A stretch of DNA of 64,000 nucleotides, from assembly GCF_028356935.1 (NCBI RefSeq), contig NZ_CP102798.1, forward strand, positions 2,046,001 to 2,110,000, written 5' to 3'. Below, in pieces: positions 17,042 through 25,554 of the stretch (position 1 is its first letter; every line of letters starts with the position of its first letter). The position numbers and the translations under genes were made by a program. The notes under the pieces are model-generated. The model did no database searches. It saw only the letters and a program-made list of their open reading frames with translations, and had not been told where the DNA came from. This DNA is from Lysinibacillus sp. OF-1 (GTDB lineage: Bacteria > Bacillota > Bacilli > Bacillales_A > Planococcaceae).

Positions 17042-17077
17042 AGAAACCCGCGGACATTATGTTGTTCGCGGGTTTCT
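17042..17077 (+). terminator. Rho-independent terminator
   Basis: A perfect 15-bp stem (AGAAACCCGCGGACA with TGTTCGCGGGTTTCT) lies 5 bases after the AbiEii-like stop codon. Confidence 0.8.
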
Positions 17078-17370
17078 GCATAGTATGAGTAGTTATATGG
17101 GAATAGAATAAACATTTTTAGTTATTATCTAACGCATCAAGAAGTAGACATTATAAACTAAAAAAGGAGAGCGGATTTATCTATTATGACTGATGAATTT
17201 TCTCTTCTAGAATCACAAAGGGATTAGGTGAAGAATAGGATAAAGCTGGCTAGCTTATGTGTTCAAGAGATTGTTCAAACAGGCGAATTGCTGTGCAGCC
17301 GACAAAAAATATGTCTGAGGCGGGGAAAATTTTGCAAGAGGTATAGTTAGATAAAGTATTTTTGCTTGCC

Positions 17371-17430
17371 TTGACATCCTCAAATAGTATTTGTTATGTT
17401 GTAAATCTGAATGAGAATGATAATCATTGA
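17371..17430 (+). promoter_or_regulatory. Promoter with Fur box
   Basis: TTGACA (17371) and TATGTT (17395) are spaced 18 bases apart. TGAGAATGATAATCATTGA at 17412-17430 matches about 15 of 19 positions of the Fur consensus and covers the expected transcript start. The downstream regulator/siderophore-binding gene should therefore be induced by iron limitation. The rest of 17078-17461 holds a possible decayed short ORF starting with SD plus ATG near 17186 and nothing else clear. Confidence 0.75.
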
Positions 17431-17461
17431 AGCTGTATGATCTATGGGAAGGAGCAATCTA

Positions 17462-17503
17462 ATGGACAGGATCAATAATGTTCATTTCGTGGCAATATTA
17501 TGA
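17462..17503 (+). CDS. 13-residue leader peptide overlapping the AraC gene
   Basis: The ORF MDRINNVHFVAIL starts 7 bases after a strong GGAAGGAG site. Its TGA overlaps the ATG of the AraC-type gene (ATGA, 17500-17503). The downstream start has no good ribosome site of its own, so its translation probably depends on this ORF. Alternatively, these codons are the original N-terminus of the regulator, separated by a frameshift. Confidence 0.5.
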   Translation: MDRINNVHFVAIL

Positions 17504-19455
17504 ATATAAGCGAAGAAATTCAACTGTGGAATCAAGTCGTCATTCGTGTACTGGACATTCGGGTAAAACGACTTGGGCGTGGTGACGAAATTCGTAATTA
17601 TGTAACACCAGCAAGCACGTTTATGTTTGTGGCAAATGGACGGGCTGAGCTGTGGGTAAACGATGAAGTATGGCTATCCGAACGGTTTCATTTAATACAT
17701 ATCGGCAAGGGGCAGCGGATAACGGTTCAATCTACTGACTTTCTTGACATCTACATGATTTTATACAATGCTTCTTTGCCAGCTTCAGCATTGCGGGAGT
17801 TTCATATGATGATGCAAACAGACAATCCATTTATGAAAAGTTGGGCAGTGTCGCCATCCGAACCGCTCGTTATGTTGGAGAGGCTAGAAACAATGTTGAG
17901 CGATTGGCAACAAATAGATAATGGGCAGATAGACAAAGAGAAAGATATGAAGGATGTCCATGAATTAAGAAGATTGAAGGCTAAGGGGGAGTTCATCCGT
18001 TTCGTCCATGCAGCGTTACAGGAGCGGATGGAGCTTGCACACGCCCCAACGTTGGCTGAACAAGTTGTCCGCTATATCGCAAGGAATTATCGTGGAATGA
18101 TTTCCATGGAGCAGTTGGCCCATCAAATGAATTACACCCCACAGTATGTTTCAAGGAAATTTAAAGAGCAGATGGGATGCAGCCCACTTGATTATACGAT
18201 TCGATTACGCATAGACTTGGCACGAAATTTGCTGTGTGATACCGAAGCGACGCTACAAGAAATAGCTGCTTATGTTGGTTATCCAGACACAGTCTATTTT
18301 AACCGTATGTTTAAGAAACAAACAGGTATAACTCCAGGGGAATATCGCAGGCAATACCAGTTTGTAGGTTCGAAAGATACTATGAATTGGACAGATTTGT
18401 CCATTGTTGCTCCACATCCAGCCATGTATCATTTAAACGGTAATGATATTCATTATCAATTAATGTTAGATGGAGGAAATGATATGGCAATGAGTAAAAA
18501 AAATATGTTAGCGATGACACTATTGTGTCTAACAATGGTTACATCGGCATGCGGGACATCATCAGAAGGGACAAAGGGAACTAGTGGCGCAGCCAAATCT
18601 GATCAATTGAATGCAGAAGCACCTGCCAATATCGAAATGCGAACAATTAAGACCGCTCTCGGAGATGTGGAAGTGCCTGCGCATCCACAACGTGTAGCAG
18701 CATCGGCATTTTTAGGTACCGTGTTGGCACTAGACGTCCAACCAGTGGCATCTGATTTTTTATTGATGGAAAGTCCGTATTTAGAAGGGATGCTTGACGG
18801 TGTCACTAATGTGGGAGATTCGCTTGAAGCACTGGTTGATTTGAAACCAGATTTAATCATTACAAATATTAATAAAGAAGAAACAGTGGACAAATATTCG
18901 CTCATCGCGCCAACAGTGGCTATGCCTTATAATAGCTTTGAAAGTATTCAGGAGGAAATGCGATATTTCGGTGATTTATTAGACAAAAAGGATGTCGCTG
19001 AACAATGGATTACCGATTTTGAGAGTCGCACAAGTAAGTTACATGATGAAGTTCAAGCTGTACTTGATGAGGGAGAGACTGTCTCCATCATGCAGGAGTA
19101 TGATGGAAAGGTATTCTTATTCGGGCCGAAGTCTGGACGAGGTGGGCGAATCATGTATGAAATATTGGGCGCGAATCCACCTGCTACGATTCCCGAACAT
19201 ATGCTAGCTGAATCATTTTATGAATTTTCACTGGAATTGCTTCCTGAATATACTGGAGATTATTTGGTTTTAACAACAGAATCGACATTGGAGGAACTAC
19301 AGGCTGATCCGATTTGGGGTAACCTGCCTGCGATTCGCGATGGAAAAGTATTCTTGTGGACTGAAAGCCAGTCATGGTTTAGAGACCCAATTGCTGTAGA
19401 AGGGCAAATAGACAATTTAGCTAATTGGATTTTGGAAGCTGCCAAAACAAAATAG
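17500..19455 (+). CDS. AraC-type regulator fused to siderophore-binding lipoprotein (Btr/FeuA-like)
   Basis: The 651-residue frame has three parts. Residues 1-290 form an AraC regulator with the double HTH (ISMEQLAHQMNYTPQYVSRK and LQEIAAYVGYPDTVYFNRMF). Residues 329-352 are a lipoprotein signal (NMLAMTLLCLTMVTSACGTS, lipobox TSAC). Residues 380-651 are an iron-siderophore substrate-binding protein (VPAHPQRVAA, DLKPDLIIT, TVSIMQEYDGKVFLFGPKSG). Bacillus Btr has the same order but no signal. An internal ATG at 18484 has GGAGG 7 bases upstream, so the lipoprotein can also be made separately. No FecCD permease genes follow. Confidence 0.8.
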   Translation: MNISEEIQLWNQVVIRVLDIRVKRLGRGDEIRNYVTPASTFMFVANGRAELWVNDEVWLSERFHLIHIGKGQRITVQSTDFLDIYMILYNASLPASALREFHMMMQTDNPFMKSWAVSPSEPLVMLERLETMLSDWQQIDNGQIDKEKDMKDVHELRRLKAKGEFIRFVHAALQERMELAHAPTLAEQVVRYIARNYRGMISMEQLAHQMNYTPQYVSRKFKEQMGCSPLDYTIRLRIDLARNLLCDTEATLQEIAAYVGYPDTVYFNRMFKKQTGITPGEYRRQYQFVGSKDTMNWTDLSIVAPHPAMYHLNGNDIHYQLMLDGGNDMAMSKKNMLAMTLLCLTMVTSACGTSSEGTKGTSGAAKSDQLNAEAPANIEMRTIKTALGDVEVPAHPQRVAASAFLGTVLALDVQPVASDFLLMESPYLEGMLDGVTNVGDSLEALVDLKPDLIITNINKEETVDKYSLIAPTVAMPYNSFESIQEEMRYFGDLLDKKDVAEQWITDFESRTSKLHDEVQAVLDEGETVSIMQEYDGKVFLFGPKSGRGGRIMYEILGANPPATIPEHMLAESFYEFSLELLPEYTGDYLVLTTESTLEELQADPIWGNLPAIRDGKVFLWTESQSWFRDPIAVEGQIDNLANWILEAAKTK

Positions 19456-19574
19456 ATATTGTAGCGTAAGAACTGACTTACTTAGGCTAAGTAGCTGAAA
19501 AATATTGTCTTCTTCATCATCTCGTTTTTCCTCTATTATTTAAAATGAATTTAATCCCTTTACAGATTCCTAAC

Positions 19575-19623
19575 AAGGCTCTAGAAAGTAACCGATTAAA
19601 AGTTGCTTTCTAGAGCCTTCCCT
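19575..19623. terminator. Rho-independent terminator
   Basis: A perfect 14-bp stem, AAGGCTCTAGAAAG with CTTTCTAGAGCCTT, lies 119 bases after the AraC-lipoprotein stop codon. Confidence 0.7.
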
Positions 19624-19692
19624 TGTCACAATTTCCTATGTATAGATACCTCGTCTGCTTTTTGCAAATTTTAACGTATGATGATAGGTAAA

Positions 19693-19899
19693 AATTAATA
19701 AATTGTGACAATTGATGCTACCTTTTATTATTTTATTGCATCCTTCTGCCCTAAATACAAAATAAACAATATATTTAGGGAAAGAAACGATTAAAAAACG
19801 ATGAAAAACAATCCATATGTCTTTATAAAAGATAGTTTAAACCCTTTTTTGTGAAAATTAGTGACATTTAATATGATATGTACATTAGGTAATCTATGA
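19693..19899 (+). repeat. Toxin-leader repeat, copy 1
   Basis: This approximately 205-bp segment is about 80% identical to 22091-22293, the region just upstream of the MTX2-like toxin. Shared landmarks include CCTTCTGCC, AATACAAAATAAACAATATA and CAATCCATATGTCTTTATAA. Copy 1 precedes a different gene (20028). Its ribosome site is followed by ATGAAAAATG, like the toxin start ATGAAAAATA, so the junction may mark replacement of a toxin gene. Confidence 0.75.
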
Positions 19900-20027
19900 A
19901 CGCCCCCTAGCCAAAAGATCAAAAGTGTACACACTCATTGGTGATGGCACGTTGTATGGATACGGTTAACGTTCATAAATGGGATAGTATAATCAGAAGT
20001 TCTATAGTATAGGAGGTCAAATGAAAA

Positions 20028-20615
20028 ATGAATATTAACAACGTAAAAGGAATGATGAATTACAATAATGTATTACATGGTACAAATAATAAGTCTAAGT
20101 TCAATAGTATCTCGAATCAATTTAATCATTTCAAAGATGCAGTAGAACTCTCTAGTACAGGGAAAACAGTGATGGAAACACTTGATAAGGGCACAGCAAT
20201 CAAAACGACACTTTATGTAGATTCCTATACCTATAACCAAATTTTAAACTACACTACCAATAATCCTGAATGTCAATGGAGTGAAATGGGCTTTGATGGT
20301 GAAAAACGTTGGGTTGTTGTGAATGGACAACGTTTTGAGTGTCCATTAAGCGAAAAAGAAAAAGCAGCTAGAAAAAGGGCGCAACTTACACTTTTAGATT
20401 ACATGGAGGAACATCGATTACAGAAGGAGAAGACTAGGCTAAAACATAAAAAATATGAGCAAATAGACATTGATTTTACCGGTACATCTAATGCTAGTAT
20501 TCTTGGAATTGATCCTAAAATCGATCATTTATTGAGCAATGAAAAAGCAATAAACATGCTTAAAGATATTTCTAAATATACAAATGGAAAGATCTCTTTA
20601 TCGTCTAATATATAA
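20028..20615 (+). CDS. Hypothetical protein of the toxin island
   Basis: The 195-residue product is soluble, with a Ser/Asn-rich N-terminus (NNVLHGTNNKSKFNSISNQF, then DAVELSSTGKTVM) and a charged helical middle (EKEKAARKRAQLTLLDYMEE). There is no signal peptide. A ribosome site AGGAGG lies 11 bases before this ATG; an ATG at 20021 is closer but opens only a five-codon ORF. The leader is a copy of the toxin leader. The VELSSTGK segment resembles tails seen in small flagellar regulators, but I do not assign a family. Confidence 0.55.
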   Translation: MNINNVKGMMNYNNVLHGTNNKSKFNSISNQFNHFKDAVELSSTGKTVMETLDKGTAIKTTLYVDSYTYNQILNYTTNNPECQWSEMGFDGEKRWVVVNGQRFECPLSEKEKAARKRAQLTLLDYMEEHRLQKEKTRLKHKKYEQIDIDFTGTSNASILGIDPKIDHLLSNEKAINMLKDISKYTNGKISLSSNI

Positions 20616-20723
20616 TTACTTTTTTAGACCGAATTGTAATTTAGGTAATCGTTGATAACTAAATACAGTTTTCTGTTGGATGTCAATCAGAGCTAGTATA
20701 CTTTAAAGCTTTTACAGTTTGGA

Positions 20724-20742
20724 ACGCCTCTTTTAAAGGCGT
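20724..20742 (+). terminator. Short hairpin terminator
   Basis: ACGCCT pairs with AGGCGT around CTTTTAA; a T-rich run follows after a few bases. The interval 20616-20927 otherwise shows only AT-rich sequence. Confidence 0.45.
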
Positions 20743-20927
20743 GTCTATTCGTTTTTAACAATATAAAATGAGTTCTACAAATACTAGTAACTATATGCAT
20801 GAATCAATCAATGTAACAACTAGCTACTAATTTAGCTATAAGGTTCTTAAATACGAAGCATAAAATTTTCGATTCTATCCCATTCTTTGTGTATCAAAAT
20901 AGTACTTAGAAAGGAAAGGAGATAAAC

Positions 20928-21488
20928 GTGAATATAAATTCCCTTTCTATCGAAAATCTACTTCTCACACAAAAACTCCTTCAAGAATTGCCTGAAAATA
21001 AAACATTAAATTTATCAGAAAAACAAAAAGCTTCTTTCAAACAAATATTAACAGAAGCCCTTCTTAAGAGTTCAGATACAAAAAATTTATCTGATTTACA
21101 AAACCAACTGTTTTTAAAAAATCCTACATTATTTAATATGATCAATTTAAATACTCAGAGTGGTTTTCTAAATCTACTCGAAGCTCAATTAGATGAGGAT
21201 CATTATCTATCCAAAGTGCAAAAACAACTATTAAAAAGTACTGATTTAACGAGCGAAGGATTTATCTCACCTTCTTCAAATATAGTTATTAACACGTTAG
21301 TAAATTCTAGATTAAAACCAAATAAAATGGCGGCTAAGTCTCATGTAGACAAGCATAATGCAGCTAAAGCAAAAGCATCATATCCACAACAAATCCCAAT
21401 AATTTTAAGTACAAATATGGGTGAAATGTTCTCAAGAATTCAGCAAATTACATCTTGTTTTTGGTTTAGAAACCCGTTTTCTTTTTGA
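20928..21488 (+). CDS. Hypothetical protein
   Basis: The 186-residue product is helical and rich in Leu, Lys and Asn (MNINSLSIENLLLTQKLLQE, KQILTEALLKSSD). The C-terminal end (CFWFRNPFSF) looks abrupt. The N-terminal pattern resembles the leading segment of some Bacillus lytic transglycosylases, but no catalytic SLT domain follows, so it could be a truncated member. It has a good ribosome site (AAAGGAAAGGAGATAAAC). Function unassigned. Confidence 0.5.
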   Translation: MNINSLSIENLLLTQKLLQELPENKTLNLSEKQKASFKQILTEALLKSSDTKNLSDLQNQLFLKNPTLFNMINLNTQSGFLNLLEAQLDEDHYLSKVQKQLLKSTDLTSEGFISPSSNIVINTLVNSRLKPNKMAAKSHVDKHNAAKAKASYPQQIPIILSTNMGEMFSRIQQITSCFWFRNPFSF

Positions 21489-21524
21489 AGAAACTGAGGT
21501 TTAAATATCTTCTGTCGGTTGAAG

Positions 21525-21547
21525 AGGCGGTACACCACCGCCTTTTT
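21525..21547 (+). terminator. Rho-independent terminator
   Basis: AGGCGGT pairs with ACCGCCT and is followed by TTTTT. Confidence 0.75.
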
Positions 21548-21739
21548 CGAAGGTATTGGTTTTAACCTTTCTTAGCTTAGTAAGAGACGTTTAAGTTGAA
21601 CAAAATAGACTGTTTCTTTAAAATTTGAATAATTGTTGTATGATAATAATCTGCTGATTCCAAAATAGCAACAAGTATTCGTCCTATTATCGATTGAATC
21701 GCTATTATATACCTCGTAAACTTATTCGATTTTTCACAA

Positions 21740-21838
21740 TTAAGCTTTATTAGAGAATTTCCCTATATGAATCTCTTTTTTGAGAATCCTGCATCTTACT
21801 TCCCACTTAGCTACATTACTTCCTGCTACTGCACTCAT
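21740..21838 (-). CDS. Short ORF, possible truncated AP2/integrase-like DNA-binding protein
   Basis: A 32-codon ORF starts after a near-perfect ribosome site (AGAGGAGGTAAAAA). Its sequence includes SNVAKWEVRCRILKKEIHIG followed by KFSNKA. The W-V-R...G-F pattern resembles the three-stranded arm-binding or AP2 segment found at the N-terminus of phage integrases, so this may be what remains of a longer gene. Confidence 0.4.
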   Translation of the reverse strand: MSAVAGSNVAKWEVRCRILKKEIHIGKFSNKA

Positions 21839-21936
21839 TTTTTACCTCCTCTAACCACTATACCTTCGTTTGTTATACAAGATATACGTCCCAACCAACC
21901 CGCAACATATTTTTACTTTTATTCTTGGAAAATAAT

Positions 21937-22070
21937 AAATTAATCCTTATCGTTCAAGTTGAATTCATTTTTTTGACATTTTAATATTTAAACGAATGGA
22001 CTGATAAGAATTATGCGTATTTAGCTTCTATTTGTGCTGCGTTTATACAGAATAATAAGCGATTTTTTTA
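21937..22070 (+). repeat. Direct repeat flanking the toxin gene, left copy
   Basis: This segment (landmarks AATCCTTATCGTTCA, ATATTTAAACGAATGGAC, TGATAAGAATTATGCGTATT) recurs at 23481-23690 in the same orientation on the other side of the toxin gene. Confidence 0.75.
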
Positions 22071-22090
22071 ATTTCAGAGAAAAATCAAAT

Positions 22091-22293
22091 CAATAAATTA
22101 TGACAATTTATGCTAATTTTTATTGTTTTTTATATCCTTCTGCCATAAATACAAAATAAACAATATATTTAGGGATAGAAACTATTAAAAAAATAGTAAA
22201 ATCAATCCATATGTCTTTATAAAAGATAGTTTTAACCTTTTTTTGTAAAAAATTGTGACATTCGATATTATATTTATATTAAATAATCTATTA
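22091..22293 (+). repeat. Toxin-leader repeat, copy 2
   Basis: This is the second copy of the segment at 19693-19899. It runs up to 40 bases before the MTX2-like toxin start and probably contains the toxin promoter. Confidence 0.75.
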
Positions 22294-22334
22294 ATATTAG
22301 ATATTTAATAAAAAAATATTAGGAGGGTTTCACA

Positions 22335-23294
22335 ATGAAAAATAAAATAATACTGTATGGTGTAGTAACAAGTACTTTATTGGCAGGCGGTCCCTTTTCT
22401 AATAATGCAAGTGCTTCTGAAAATCAAGGACTGACGGGGAATAATATTGGAGTTGTTTCAAGCAACATAAAAGCGGCTGAACAAAGTCAAAATAAAAATA
22501 GTGCCTATCAAGATATTGATGAAAGAGTGAAAAAGATGTTGATCAGTGCTGCTTTTGATGGTACAGAATATAGATACCACCATATAAAAGATACCGAATT
22601 AAACGGTAATATTATAGAAGGGTCTATGATTGAAAACGCTCAAATTTTGACAATTGGAGAAAATATTTTAGAAAATAATCTAGGGCATGAGGTAACGTTA
22701 TTTACTAGTGGATATGAGCATGAATTTAAGGAAATGACTAGTACAACCAATACTTCAGGTTGGACATTTGGATATAACTACAATGCAACCCTATCTGTAA
22801 TGATGGTCTCAGCTTCGCAAAGTTTTAGTGTTGATTATAATATGTCCACTTCAAACACTACAGAGAAATCACAAGTTAGAAAGTTCACTGTGCCTCCACA
22901 AGGATTTCCTGTTCCAGCAGGGAAAAAATATAAAGTTGAGTATGTATTTGAAAAAATAACAATATCGGGCAGAAACAGACTGAATGCAGATTTATATGGG
23001 GACGCTACTTATTATTACAATAATTTACCGATGAGCCCTCAACTTTTATATTCTGCCATGAACTTTGCTTCAGATACTCAAGGATTTGAACGCGTAATTA
23101 GAGATAATGCAGAAGGAAATGATCGATTTGGAATTAGAGCGACGGGCGAAGGACGATTTAGCACAGAATTCGGTACACGTTTATATGCTAAAATAACAGA
23201 TATTACAGATTCGAAAAAGCCCGTAACAATAGAAACAAAAAAAATTCCTGTTAATTTTGAAACCCTTTCTGTGGCTACTAAAATAATTGAATAA
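22335..23294 (+). CDS. ETX/MTX2-family aerolysin-type pore-forming toxin
   Basis: The 319-residue protein has a Sec signal peptide (residues 1-27, ending NNASA). The ETX/MTX2 body follows: EVTLFTSGYEHEFKEMTSTT, the alternating amphipathic membrane-inserting strand region (residues about 140-180, FGYNYNATLSVMMVSASQSF), and VPPQGFPVPAGKKYKVEYVF (residues about 187-206), a family signature. It is similar in size to Mtx3 and Mtx2 of Lysinibacillus sphaericus and to clostridial epsilon toxin. These are secreted, oligomerise on the target cell and form beta-barrel pores. The ribosome site is AGGAGGGTTTCACA. Confidence 0.9.
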   Translation: MKNKIILYGVVTSTLLAGGPFSNNASASENQGLTGNNIGVVSSNIKAAEQSQNKNSAYQDIDERVKKMLISAAFDGTEYRYHHIKDTELNGNIIEGSMIENAQILTIGENILENNLGHEVTLFTSGYEHEFKEMTSTTNTSGWTFGYNYNATLSVMMVSASQSFSVDYNMSTSNTTEKSQVRKFTVPPQGFPVPAGKKYKVEYVFEKITISGRNRLNADLYGDATYYYNNLPMSPQLLYSAMNFASDTQGFERVIRDNAEGNDRFGIRATGEGRFSTEFGTRLYAKITDITDSKKPVTIETKKIPVNFETLSVATKIIE

Positions 23295-23304
23295 GAATAG
23301 GAGC

Positions 23305-23350
23305 ATGCAATACCCTTAGCGTATTAAAAGTAAGGGTATTGCATTTTTAT
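23305..23350 (+). terminator. Rho-independent terminator of the toxin gene
   Basis: ATGCAATACCCTTA pairs perfectly with TAAGGGTATTGCAT and is followed by TTTTTAT. Confidence 0.9.
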
Positions 23351-23480
23351 ATTGCCTCTAAAAATTGGATAACATTTTACATTATCAAAATTTTTATAGC
23401 TATAGGTATGTTACAATGAATGGCAATCGAAACGATAGATTATCAATCAACTTTGTGAACAAAACGCTCTTGGAAAACAC

Positions 23481-23690
23481 TAAATCAATCCTTATCGTTC
23501 AGGTTGACTTCATTTTTTGTGAAATTTACCCTGGGAGAAATACTTCGATATTCTTGCCTAAAGCATATGAATTATTTTTTGTGACATTTTAATATTTAAA
23601 CGAATGGACCGATAAGAATTATGCGTATTTATCTTCTAATTGCGCTACATTTATACAGTGAATGAACCAATATAGAATAATAAACGATGT
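23481..23690 (+). repeat. Direct repeat flanking the toxin gene, right copy
   Basis: This is the counterpart of 21937-22070, carrying about 70 extra bases after TTCATTTTTT (23520-23585). Both halves of the repeat are present around that insertion. Confidence 0.75.
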
Positions 23691-23799
23691 TATTTTTAGT
23701 ATTTTTGTTTAATTTAATGAAGATTCGCAATTGAAAATAATAATCTGTATGATTGTAACAAAGGAAAAGCAACATGATTTCCAAGAAAGGAGGAACCAC

Positions 23800-24846
23800 A
23801 TGAGAAATTTTTTCGAAGATCAATATATAAATAGTGGTGAGCAACAAATAATAAACTTAGTTAGTGAAATTAGTGAATATAAAGGAAAGTTGACCGCTTA
23901 TCAAGAGCAAAGACCTGATATGTTCACTAGGCTTGCAAAAGCGATGCCACTACAATATATAAAAAACTATGTTTCGGTATATGAGGATATAAAAGTTTCT
24001 AATAAGCGATTAAAAGAACTTATTTTAGAAGATATGATACCCCAATCGATCTCAGAAGATGCGATATTTTGTTATTATGAAACGCTGACACTTGTACATG
24101 AAAAATCTAGTGCTTTCTCTATTAGTCCAGATACTATACAAGAATTGCATTTTCAATTAGTTCATTTTATTACCTCTGACGGTGCAAAATGGCGTCAAAA
24201 GCCATTCTCTATCCCGGGAATTCCGGAGAAAGGGATGCACACGATTGTTTATCGTCCTCTTCCTCCTGAAAATATCCCAATGGCTGTAGAACAATTATGC
24301 AACCAGTACAATGTATTAAACCATAAAAAAGAGTTACCTACACTTATATTGATAGCTCGTTTTATATTCAATCTTTATTGTATAATCCCATTTAGTCAAG
24401 GTAATGGTAGATTAATGCTTATGTTAATGCAATTATTACTAGTAAAAAGCGGACATACATTTGTTAAATATGTTTGTTTAGATGAATATATCAAGAAAAG
24501 AGAGGCAGAATACTATGAAGCCGTCTATCAATCATCGGTAAATTGGTATTGTAATGGGCATAATATGAGCTTCTGGTTAAAAACATTCTTATCTATTATT
24601 TTAGAGGCTTATAAAAATCTACATAACAGAATACGGGATTCTATATGCAGACATACTAAGATAGAGCGAATTCAGAATTTTATTCTTAATCAAGAACAAC
24701 CCTTTACAAAAGAATACATTCGAAGTATTTATCCTGATATAGCCGAAAGTACAATTAGTAAAGCTTTAACTGATTTACAAGTAGGTGGTGAAATTAAACT
24801 GATTTCAAAAGGGAGAAATGCGTGCTGGATGAAAGTCAAATCTTGA
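23800..24846 (+). CDS. Fic-domain protein with altered active site
   Basis: The 348-residue product has the Fic architecture. An N-terminal helical region includes MHTIVYRPLPPENIPMAVEQ (residues about 145-164), typical of the beta-hairpin flap. The core motif is IPFSQGNGRLML (residues about 204-215), and the C-terminal part is winged-helix-like (AESTISKALTDLQVGGEIKL). Fic enzymes transfer AMP with the motif H-x-F-x-(D/E)-G-N-G-R. Here His is Ile and the acidic residue is Gln, so normal AMPylation is unlikely. I start at 23800, where AAGGAGGAACCAC precedes ATG. Confidence 0.8.
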   Translation: MRNFFEDQYINSGEQQIINLVSEISEYKGKLTAYQEQRPDMFTRLAKAMPLQYIKNYVSVYEDIKVSNKRLKELILEDMIPQSISEDAIFCYYETLTLVHEKSSAFSISPDTIQELHFQLVHFITSDGAKWRQKPFSIPGIPEKGMHTIVYRPLPPENIPMAVEQLCNQYNVLNHKKELPTLILIARFIFNLYCIIPFSQGNGRLMLMLMQLLLVKSGHTFVKYVCLDEYIKKREAEYYEAVYQSSVNWYCNGHNMSFWLKTFLSIILEAYKNLHNRIRDSICRHTKIERIQNFILNQEQPFTKEYIRSIYPDIAESTISKALTDLQVGGEIKLISKGRNACWMKVKS

Positions 24847-25554
24847 AGTCGGAGGGCTACTAAGTCAGAAAAAATAGTAGTAATGCGAAAAGGAATATTG
24901 GAATTACACTGGCCAAGTCACTTATCCATGCTTCACGTTCAACCACTGTGCAAATGGTAGGAATGAAAACGAAATGTGCTAAAAACTAACTGAGAAAAAT
25001 AACAAATCGTATTGGTTGTAAAACGTTGGTCATTTTATGTTATACCACCTCCTAATGATACTCCTCTTGTTTGATGCCATCTAATCTAAGTGGACATGTT
25101 TTAGTTTCTATTGACTCACATAAACTCCCTTCTATCTCTAGATACAAATTCCACGTTCTCCATATTGACGCCAAATAGGTCGAATTTAGTTGGACGATCA
25201 AGGTGATATGAAAATAAATTTTTTCAAACGTGCATTCAGTATTAGCAGAATCCACTCATATCTAGCAGGGGGCAACATCTCCTTTTCTTTAATGATTATA
25301 CGAAGATGAAAGAGTTCTATTTTATAAAAATTCCATGTCATGATGAAGAATACATTCCTCCAAAAAAATCAGCAGATTCAAGATTAAGCCTGTGGATATT
25401 TGGGGGAATTTTATTCTATGATGGAACTTATTTTTATGAAATCTAAGTATGACTATAATCGTAGGGTTCATTTATATTTTTTTAGAAAAAACGAGGTATC
25501 TTCACATAAACTACAGATTGCGTGGTTATAATGGCTAACTAGGGGGAGATCTTA
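24847..25554 (+). other. Intergenic region with coding-like fragments
   Basis: No intact gene is supported here. A 47-codon frame at 25306-25446 (starting MKEFYFIKIPCHDEEYIPPK and ending LFYDGTYFYEI) has no ribosome site and looks like a remnant. A fragment reading ITLAKSLIHASRSTTVQMVG lies at about 24905-24965. The response-regulator promoter should lie in the last 100 bases. Confidence 0.35.
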
